The notes beneath the pieces are model-generated. The model ran no database searches and was not told the DNA's origin. It worked only from the letters and a program-made list of their open reading frames with translations. A stretch of DNA of 12,257 bases, from contig CP070843.1 in the NCBI GenBank assembly GCA_020350905.1, positions 2,572,324 through 2,584,580 of the forward strand, given 5' to 3'. Shown here piece by piece: positions 6,942 through 12,257 of the stretch. The DNA comes from Deltaproteobacteria bacterium. Lineage in GTDB: Bacteria; Desulfobacterota; Syntrophobacteria; BM002. The position numbers and the translations under genes were made by a program. Numbering within the stretch: the first letter of the stretch is position 1; each line of letters starts with the position of its first letter.

Positions 6942-7949
6942 TTGTCCCTCAAGAGCACCGCAAAAGATTTGACACCCCCCCAGTATTCCTTCTTTGGTCA
7001 GCTGGATGATGACCTCCAGCGCATCGAGGAGGAAATTAAAAAAAATCTGCACTCAAGTGTTCCTCTCATCGCTCTTGTGACCCGCTACATCATGCGCAGT
7101 GGCGGAAAACGTCTGCGCCCTCTGTTGATGGTGCTCGCCTCTCGATTATCAAACTACCAAGGCAACTACCAATATGCCCTCTCCATCGTATTCGAGTACC
7201 TGCACGCCGCTACCCTTCTCCATGATGACGTTGTGGATAATGCTGAACTGCGGCGCGGCAGGCCATCGGCCAACACTCTCTGGGGCAATGCCGCTGTAGT
7301 CCTGGTGGGTGATTTTCTGCTGGCCACCTCCTTTCTCCTTACCGTGATGAGTGGCGACTTGAAAATCCTCCGGGTCCTCTCAGAAACCACCACCTCCATG
7401 GCCGAAGGTGAGGTTCTCCAGCTCATCAACAGTGACAATCTAGAGATCTCTGAAGAGGACTACATAGAGGTTATAACACGCAAGACTGCGATTCTCATTT
7501 CGGCAGCCTGCCAGATCGGTGCTATCCTTGGTGAGGCTGACGAGGAGCAAGAAGAGGCCATGCGTCGCTTCGGCCTCAACCTCGGCATCGCTTTCCAGCT
7601 CAGAGATGACTTCCTGGACTACGCCGGCAGCGAGGAGGAGTTTGGCAAGCCGGTGGGGAAGGATCTTCAGGAAGGCAAGATCACCCTACCCCTTATTCAC
7701 GCCCTGCAGTCCAGCGACACAAACCATCATCGCCGTCTGGTAGATCTCATAACCTCCGATAGCATCCAAGAACATACTCTTGACGAGGTCAAAAAGATCA
7801 TGCAAGAGTATGGGGGGCTTGACTACGCCGACCAACTTGCGAACCGTTATATTGCCGAGGCCAAGTCGGCTTTGGCAATCTTTCCTCCTTCCCCCACGCG
7901 AGAATCTTTGCTTGAGATCGCAGATTATACGGTCACGCGCCGCACTTAG
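6942..7949 (+). CDS. ispB: Long-chain all-trans polyprenyl diphosphate synthase (IspB type)
   Basis: Extends allylic diphosphates with isopentenyl diphosphate to make the isoprenoid side chain of respiratory quinone, most likely menaquinone in a sulfate reducer. The 335 residues match the family length. Visible motifs are GGKRLRP (54-60); the first Asp-rich motif D95-D96-x2-D99 followed by RRGRPSAN; VLVGDFLL (120-127); KT (181-182); and the second Asp-rich motif FQLRDDFLDY (D222, D223, D226) followed by GKPVGKDLQEGKITLPL. Small alanines (A89, A90) just before the first DDxxD favour long products by the known chain-length rule; the exact length cannot be read from sequence. The start is TTG at 6942 with AGGA 9 bases upstream. 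The stop TAG (7947-7949) shares its last two bases with the end of a large palindromic repeat, but the C-terminus aligns with the usual family end, so the protein seems intact. Alternative names are hepT-like or octaprenyl synthase. Confidence 0.93.
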   Translation: MSLKSTAKDLTPPQYSFFGQLDDDLQRIEEEIKKNLHSSVPLIALVTRYIMRSGGKRLRPLLMVLASRLSNYQGNYQYALSIVFEYLHAATLLHDDVVDNAELRRGRPSANTLWGNAAVVLVGDFLLATSFLLTVMSGDLKILRVLSETTTSMAEGEVLQLINSDNLEISEEDYIEVITRKTAILISAACQIGAILGEADEEQEEAMRRFGLNLGIAFQLRDDFLDYAGSEEEFGKPVGKDLQEGKITLPLIHALQSSDTNHHRRLVDLITSDSIQEHTLDEVKKIMQEYGGLDYADQLANRYIAEAKSALAIFPPSPTRESLLEIADYTVTRRT

Positions 7950-8197
7950 CCCGCATGTTTCACGAATTGTTGTAGCGAGACTGTAAAGATGGCCGTGCCT
8001 GCCCGCCATCGCGAGCCTGCTCGCTCAGGCGAGGCGGGCGGGCCACCGGGTCATCGCAGGGGCTCGTACTCGAGGCGTACTTGAAAGTACGTCGCAGGGT
8101 GAGCTTGTCCTGAGCGTAGTCGAAGGAACACCCGAGGACGCCCGGAAGGACGGCCACATCTACAGTCGCAGCAGGCGATTCGTGAAACATGCGGGCT
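7948..8197. repeat. 250-bp palindromic repeat element with 20-bp inverted ends
   Basis: The left end (7948-7967, AGCCCGCATGTTTCACGAAT) is an exact inverted copy of the right end (8178-8197). Similarity continues inward with gaps (GACTGTA and TGGCCGT on both sides), giving imperfect arms of about 50 bp. Inside are a strong hairpin (8001-8039), a CGTACTT-GA-AAGTACG palindrome (8076-8091) and the segment TGAGCGTAGTCGAAGGA (8111-8127). There is no gene; a short ORF on the minus strand here is built from repeat sequence. I see no target-site duplication. It may be a non-autonomous MITE-like or REP/BIME-like element. Position right at the ispB stop suggests it also forms the 3' end of that transcript. 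Confidence 0.75.
8001..8039. repeat. Strong REP-like hairpin inside the 250-bp element
   Basis: GCCCGCC (8001-8007) pairs with GGCGGGC (8033-8039), TCGC (8009-8012) with GCGA (8029-8032), and GAGC (8013-8016) with GCTC (8023-8026). This gives 15 base pairs with a 1-base and a 2-base bulge and a 6-base loop. The high GC content makes it very stable on either strand. Confidence 0.7.
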
Positions 8198-8545
8198 GAG
8201 ATAGCGAACCAAAAATCCTCTCTCACAAACCCACCGTTTTATTGCGAACGATTCAAATCAATCAGCAATAAAGTCATTTGGCTCCGCCGCACGGTCATTT
8301 GGCCACTGAAAGTGACCGTCATTACGCTTCGCTGTCACTTATGGCGGCACTAGCCCAAACCAGGGACCCGCTTGCGGGACTGAGCGGCTTGTCTCGTCGA
8401 AGCTTTGGCGAAGACGGGAGCGCAGAGAGCGCGAATTAATGACGGGCGCAGCCCAAGTCACTACGGAGCGCAAATGCGCGTAGTGTAATGACTTGCGAGT
8501 GCCTGGTTCACAGCGCCTAGTTCCTATTGTTTCCGGTCAGCTTTT
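8198..8545. repeat. Gene-free block of small hairpins and repeated words
   Basis: About 350 bases with no gene. Visible structures are a direct repeat GTCATTTGGC (about 8273 and 8293); AAGTGAC paired with GTCACTT (about 8308-8340); CCCGC-TT-GCGGG (8367-8378); CGTC/GACG flanking GAAGCTTTGGCGAA (about 8395-8417); and a longer hairpin at 8455-8494. Words such as GTCATTAC and AACCAGG recur in inverted form near both ends. The block looks like stacked or decayed repeat copies rather than a regulatory region for one gene. Confidence 0.5.
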
Positions 8546-8737
8546 ACCCTAATGTTGCATACCCACGCCGAGGAAAAACGCGTCAGAGTGCGCCAAATGT
8601 GGGCGCGCGCAGGCTGGGACAGGATGAACAGTACTTAACCGTACGTGAGATCCTGTCCAAGGCGAGCACGCCCGCAGATGGCGCGCTATCATGCGAGCGC
8701 AGCGATTTTTACCGGTTTGGGTATGAAACATTAGGGT
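8546..8737. repeat. 192-bp MITE-like element, 20-bp terminal inverted repeats
   Basis: The left end ACCCTAATGTTGCATACCCA (8546-8565) and the inverted right end (8718-8737) match at 19 of 20 positions. The interior is also roughly palindromic: GGACAGGAT near 8618 pairs with ATCCTGTCC near 8651-8659, and the flanking GGGCGCGCGC and GGGCGTGC stretches face each other. The whole unit could fold into one long hairpin. It contains no credible gene and no transposase. A target duplication is not evident beyond TT on both sides. A non-autonomous inverted-repeat element is the simplest reading. Confidence 0.7.
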
Positions 8738-8792
8738 TTATTTGCCCCTGGATGAATATGGGTATGAGGTTTGCATAGGAATTCTATTCACT

Positions 8793-8820
8793 TTGACATG
8801 CGTGGAAAGGTCTTTAGGCT
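8793..8820 (+). promoter_or_regulatory. Candidate promoter for the AsmA-like gene
   Basis: A perfect TTGACA (8793-8798), a 16-base spacer and TAGGCT (8815-8820) as a poor -10. It lies between the MITE-like element and the ATG at 8857, giving a leader of about 30 bases. Confidence 0.4.
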
Positions 8821-8856
8821 GCCGCCAATGTGACCAAGCAAGCGTAGAGGGAATCG

Positions 8857-11070
8857 ATGTTGCCCAAGCAATATAAAAAGCCGGCTCTCATATTGGGTGG
8901 TCTGGTTCTAATAGTTTCGATACTTGTTTTGTTCGTTCGACTTTACTTTACCGGCGAACTCATCGCCGCCTGGATCAGGCCTCCTTTGGAACATCATCTG
9001 CACCGCAACGTGACTTTGGCAGAGGCTAAGATTGGTTTTCGCGGTTTTCGCGTAAAGGGCCTTGAGATACGAAAGGAGGGTGCCAGTGCTCCATTGCTTA
9101 AGGGTGAAAAGCTTGAGCTTCGATGGAAATTCAAAGAACTCCTCAAAGGTAGGATCGTCATCCACACCCTCGTATTTACCAGACCGGAGATCACCCTTGT
9201 CCGGCAAAAAGACGGATCGCTCAACATTGCCGATCTCCTCCCGGAGGAAACCAACGCGGAAAAGACCGCACCTGCCAGAAAGAGTCACAACAGAGGGCCC
9301 GCCGGCGTCCCCCTCTTCATTGCCTTGCTTTCTATGCAAGATGGCCAACTGAGCTTCGTGGATCTTTCTCAGCAGCCCCAGGCAACGTTAAGAGTAAGCA
9401 ACATCAGATCGCGCCTCACGGACTTTTCAACCAGTGCCCCCATTCCTTTCGAGCTAGAGGGGCAAGTCCAGGGAGCAGACGAAAGATCCCTTACCATCAG
9501 TGGAACGTATGACCTGGCCAAGAATACTCTGAAAGGAAATGTAAATCTCCAAGGGATAGACCTTGCCGCCCTGAGTCCTCTTATTAATCCCTCTGACCTT
9601 ATTCAACAGGGCAAATTGACTATGGAAGCATCCATGGCAGCAGAGGGTTTCGACCACTTCGTGACCAAAGGCAGCCTGACCCTTAGCGGGCTCAAAATAA
9701 GAAAAGACAAGAACCTTACAGATACCCTCCAAATTGAAGCCGGTTTTCGACTGGATGCAGTTCGCTCCCAGCAGACCCTTGAGATAGGCAATCTTGATCT
9801 CGAGCTTAATGGTCAGAAAGCCAAGATCCAGGGCATTCTTACTCAGTGGCAGAAAAGGCCTCACCTCGACTTCACTCTGAGTTCGCATCAACTTAAACTG
9901 GATGAACTCCTGGCACTATTGCCCACAACGCCATCTCCAACCGAAACATCCAAGGCGGACCCCGTGGAACCACCGGCACAGGATAATCCTTTAGATGAAA
10001 ATGTGGTGCAAAAACCAGGCTCTGAGTCCGCATCGCCCCGGGTTCTAACCGAACCGACGAAGAAATCTGAGGGAACACTGGAAAAGTCTGCGGTGAAAAC
10101 CGAATCCGTCCCCGGACCTGATCAAAGTAAAGAGGTACCGGTGGAGCCAGTTGCGCCGAGTACCGCAGCAGCAGCCAATCTACCGTCAACAGTTAGCCAG
10201 TCAGGGCCAAAGCTCATTCCACTGGATGCCCAGGGAGAGATTCATCTGGATTGGTTGTTATACAATAAACTGGTAGTAAGTAATGTGGACTGCCAGCTTG
10301 TTCTCCACAACGGCAAGCTTCGAGTGGAACCGCTGTCAGCATCACTTTATGGTGGTGCACTAGGAGGAAGTGTGAAGGGTGATGTAGAGTCGCCGGGCCC
10401 GCCCTTTCAATCCGTCGTTTACACTGAGAATATACTCCTGGACGAAATCGTAGCTACTATTTGGCCACAAACAAAGGGGGGCTGGTCAGGCAATGTTAAC
10501 CTGATTTCGCGAGCAGAGGGGATTGGCACTGATCTGCCTGCACTCCAGTCCCGTACTTATTTGAACATCAATGAGGCAGAATTCTCTGGACATCCCCTCT
10601 TTGTCAAGCTCTCAGAGTTGTTCCAAGCGGAGGATCTCCAACAGCTACGCTTCTCCCAGGTCACTGCAAGGGTGCTTACCGGCCAGGGAATTGCCACCCT
10701 CAAAAGGTTACACCTGGTGGGACCTATAGTCCAAGCTGAAGGTACTGGCACCGCGAGTCTACTGGACAAAAAGCTTGACTTGCATCTGTCCCTCCAGATC
10801 CAGGCTCAGTATGTTGGCAAGATCCCGCCGCTTCGGGATATAGCAACCAAGATTGCCGATAAGCATGGCTTCGTTCAGCTCCCTCTCACTGTGACCGGTA
10901 CCATAGATGAACCAGTATATGGGCTGGATCAGCGCTGGTTGAATGAAACTGCCAAGAGGCTGGGCGTGAAGCAGGGGAAAAAGCTTGAGAACACGCAGCC
11001 TGCCAAGTCACCCCTAAACCAACAAAAGCAGAAGCAGCTCAAGGAAGGATTAGAAAAACTTGTCCAGTGA
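8857..11070 (+). CDS. AsmA-like envelope protein with N-terminal anchor and Pro/Ser-rich linker
   Basis: A 737-residue member of the broad AsmA/TamB-like group (AsmA, DUF748-type), which in Gram-negative bacteria is linked to outer-membrane assembly or lipid transport. One membrane span (about 9-31) anchors it in the inner membrane; the rest should be periplasmic. The N-terminal part (about 32-350) has the typical pattern: LEHHLHRNVTLAEAKIGF, then VKGLEIR, LELRWKFKELLKGRIVIHTLVFTRPEI and DGSLNIADLL. A low-complexity stretch rich in Pro, Ser, Thr, Glu and Lys (about 355-455) separates it from a second beta-rich part (about 456-700) that includes LHNGKLRVEPLSASLYGGALGGSV, an AsmA C-terminal signature. 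The C-terminus is rich in Lys and Gln. The start is ATG at 8857 with GAGG 6 bases before it. The gene stands alone, with long repeat-bearing gaps on both sides. The family call is firm; the exact role is unknown. Confidence 0.88.
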   Translation: MLPKQYKKPALILGGLVLIVSILVLFVRLYFTGELIAAWIRPPLEHHLHRNVTLAEAKIGFRGFRVKGLEIRKEGASAPLLKGEKLELRWKFKELLKGRIVIHTLVFTRPEITLVRQKDGSLNIADLLPEETNAEKTAPARKSHNRGPAGVPLFIALLSMQDGQLSFVDLSQQPQATLRVSNIRSRLTDFSTSAPIPFELEGQVQGADERSLTISGTYDLAKNTLKGNVNLQGIDLAALSPLINPSDLIQQGKLTMEASMAAEGFDHFVTKGSLTLSGLKIRKDKNLTDTLQIEAGFRLDAVRSQQTLEIGNLDLELNGQKAKIQGILTQWQKRPHLDFTLSSHQLKLDELLALLPTTPSPTETSKADPVEPPAQDNPLDENVVQKPGSESASPRVLTEPTKKSEGTLEKSAVKTESVPGPDQSKEVPVEPVAPSTAAAANLPSTVSQSGPKLIPLDAQGEIHLDWLLYNKLVVSNVDCQLVLHNGKLRVEPLSASLYGGALGGSVKGDVESPGPPFQSVVYTENILLDEIVATIWPQTKGGWSGNVNLISRAEGIGTDLPALQSRTYLNINEAEFSGHPLFVKLSELFQAEDLQQLRFSQVTARVLTGQGIATLKRLHLVGPIVQAEGTGTASLLDKKLDLHLSLQIQAQYVGKIPPLRDIATKIADKHGFVQLPLTVTGTIDEPVYGLDQRWLNETAKRLGVKQGKKLENTQPAKSPLNQQKQKQLKEGLEKLVQ

Positions 11071-11320
11071 AATTCAACTGGAATGAATGTATCTGAAGAT
11101 TAGACCCAACTTTCTATCATTTCAACGTTCCAATAATCAAAACGGAAAACCCCGACAAACCATCGCGCTGCCTGACTCACCGCCACCTAGTGTCCCCTCC
11201 AGTTGTTCTGGGATCTCAACTGGCCTCACTGCACGTGCGTGAGCGGATTCGTAGGTTGGTCTTCTCGGAGCCAAGTCCCCTCGCGCGGCTTATCGGGGTC
11301 ATTTTCATCTTAGCATAGCC

Positions 11321-11346
11321 ACCTAGGTTTCATCCAGGTTTTTTTT
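11321..11346 (+). terminator. Possible rho-independent terminator
   Basis: ACCT-a-GG pairs with CC-AGGT around a TTTCAT loop (6 pairs, one bulged A), and a run of eight T follows (11339-11346). The stem is short and only half GC, and it sits 250 bases past the AsmA-like stop, so it is a modest candidate. Confidence 0.35.
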
Positions 11347-11497
11347 AGCCCCGTGCTCCATGCACCACGCCCAATCTAGGCAACAGACCGCCGACATGAC
11401 CTCGTGAAATTCCCTGGATTTTCGGAAGAAAAAGTGGTAAGCATCCTATGGGTTATTGAAGTTTTCACCAGCAGAAAACTTGATTCTGTCTGGTTCC

Positions 11498-11528
11498 GCA
11501 GCAAGTAATTCATGAAATGTCCGGGCTG
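11498..11528 (+). repeat. Diverged solo copy of the 250-bp element's end
   Basis: CGCAGCAAGTAATTCATGAA continuing to CCGGGCTG matches the right end of the element at 7948-8197 (CGCAGCAGGCGATTCGTGAA continuing to GCGGGCTG) at most positions in the same register; the last 20 bases match at 16 of 20. No inverted partner end is apparent nearby, so this may be a lone end or a decayed copy. Confidence 0.5.
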
Positions 11529-11621
11529 GAACACACCTCTCGAAGAAAACCGTAGACTCTGTCACCTTCTGGGACCATGGTTTTTGAGGAGGCTGTGCAC
11601 TATCTGCAGGCAAAACTAATC

Positions 11622-12257
11622 ATGGCAAAACGTACTTCATTTTTGCTTCTCCTGACCGTCATTGTAATCGGGACAATAGTGGCCTTGGTCGTGTGGAAGT
11701 GGGATGTGCTGGTTGAAAGAATCTCAGAGGAGAAGGTCGATGCCGAAAGGCATGCCTGGATGGAGCGAACGAGAGAACTCGAGGGTATCATCATTGAGAT
11801 GCAGAAGGGGATGGAACCAACGCCGTTGCGTCCGGCCGAACGTTTACGTCAGGTTTTTGGCCCTTCATCTCCTCTGGCAAAAGGAGCTTCGCCTAGAACC
11901 ATGAAGTGTGTGGAACTGGAAAAATCACTCCGCGCCTTCTGCCAATACTTAGATGCTGGTGAAACCTTCCGCTCTCAGAAGACTTATCGCGACAGTTGGG
12001 CTCTTTTTCTGGATATTCTCGCGACACTAGAGAGAAAGCCCCCAACCATAAGTGCGGAACCATACCGACCCTCGATCATAATTGAAAATAGCTATTATTT
12101 CTTTCGGTTACTAAGAAGGGAGAAGATGGACATTGTTCGTGAGGTGCTCCAGTATGAAGCAGATCTGGCAGAGCCCCTCATGGGTATCCTGTACCACTGG
12201 CTCATGAGTGGACGGAGCTGCGACATGCCGCCATCTTCTGTATCCAATTTGGATATC
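11622..12257 (+). CDS. Unrecognised membrane-anchored protein, cut by right window edge
   Basis: Open from ATG at 11622 to the window end (212 codons, no stop). The N-terminus is KR followed by a hydrophobic span of about 20 residues (about 6-25, SFLLLLTVIVIGTIVALVVW), which looks like a single membrane anchor or uncleaved signal. A charged, probably helical or coiled stretch (about 27-70) and a proline-containing linker follow. A soluble part begins near residue 88 (MKCVELEKSLRAFCQYLD) and is rich in aromatic and charged residues. I do not recognise the family. An in-frame ATG at 11577 would add 15 residues, but they would place a charged stretch ahead of the anchor. GAGGAGG (11586-11592) is too far from 11622 to help, so the start is uncertain. 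The protein probably faces the periplasm or cytoplasm from the inner membrane. Confidence 0.75.
   Translation, partial: MAKRTSFLLLLTVIVIGTIVALVVWKWDVLVERISEEKVDAERHAWMERTRELEGIIIEMQKGMEPTPLRPAERLRQVFGPSSPLAKGASPRTMKCVELEKSLRAFCQYLDAGETFRSQKTYRDSWALFLDILATLERKPPTISAEPYRPSIIIENSYYFFRLLRREKMDIVREVLQYEADLAEPLMGILYHWLMSGRSCDMPPSSVSNLDI

Larger units (their letters stand above)
11071..11621 (+). other. Intergenic stretch after the AsmA-like gene
   Basis: About 550 bases with no ORF I would call. A weak stem CCAGT/ACTGG (11064-11081) spans the stop of the AsmA-like gene. A terminator-like hairpin with a T run lies at 11321-11346, and a diverged repeat copy at 11498-11528. I see no tRNA or other RNA gene, and nothing else convincing. 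Confidence 0.5.

Noticed and set aside
7940..7949. Truncation of the polyprenyl synthase by the repeat insertion
   Set aside because: The C-terminus (ESLLEIADYTVTRRT) ends where IspB proteins normally end, so the element seems to sit just after an intact gene.
7960..8226. Minus-strand ORF of 88 codons containing FDYAQDK
   Set aside because: Translation of the palindromic repeat element; this peptide is a typical by-product of a short intergenic repeat.
7948..8737. CRISPR array or integron attC cluster
   Set aside because: The repeats are inverted, differ from each other and have no regular spacing or spacers. No cas or integrase gene is in the window, and no attC core sites (RYYYAAC/GTTRRRY pairs) were identified.
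8527..8778. Plus-strand ORF of 83 codons and a minus-strand ORF of 60 codons
   Set aside because: Both lie almost wholly inside the 192-bp inverted-repeat element and show no protein-like features.
11071..11621. tRNA or small RNA gene in the long gap
   Set aside because: No cloverleaf with a T-arm GGTTC-A consensus and acceptor stem could be found on either strand.

Overview
This window most likely comes from a sulfate-reducing bacterium of the Desulfobacterota (the former Deltaproteobacteria). The left quarter carries the dissimilatory sulfate-activation genes sat, aprB and aprA in the gene order typical of that group. The mid-range GC content, GTG and TTG starts, and abundant short palindromic intergenic repeats fit this. 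I cannot place it to genus from sequence alone.

Layout. Positions 1-3557 hold a leftward (minus-strand) operon: sat (ATP sulfurylase), then aprB (ferredoxin-like beta subunit of APS reductase), then aprA (flavin-containing alpha subunit), which runs off the left edge with about the last fifth missing. Sat turns sulfate and ATP into APS, and AprBA reduces APS to sulfite. A roughly 770-base gene-free stretch (3558-4324) separates this operon from everything to the right. It holds candidate sat promoters, a cluster of hairpins, TTGTGA-type half-sites and a pair of AT-rich inverted repeats.

Positions 4325-12257 are rightward. They hold an uncharacterised polytopic membrane protein that is an internal duplication, rimO (methylthiotransferase for ribosomal protein S12), an ispB-like long-chain polyprenyl diphosphate synthase (probably making the menaquinone side chain), an AsmA-like envelope protein, and the start of an unrecognised membrane-anchored protein that runs off the right edge. 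These look like independent housekeeping or envelope genes rather than one pathway. The membrane protein has a weak, speculative resemblance to the lycopene-cyclase-domain fold, and it lies two genes from a prenyl synthase.

The most unusual part is the intergenic DNA. The 7948-8737 stretch is a mosaic of palindromic elements: a 250-bp element with perfect 20-bp inverted ends that abuts the ispB stop codon, a hairpin-rich block, and a 192-bp MITE-like element with 20-bp ends matching at 19 of 20 positions. A diverged copy of one end of the first element occurs 3.3 kb away, at 11498-11528. Another inverted repeat lies at 5309-5388. I found no CRISPR array, transposase, tRNA or rRNA, and no clear defence or mobile gene. 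I see no convincing new multi-gene system. The best leads are the repeat families, the structured region upstream of sat, and the duplicated membrane protein.
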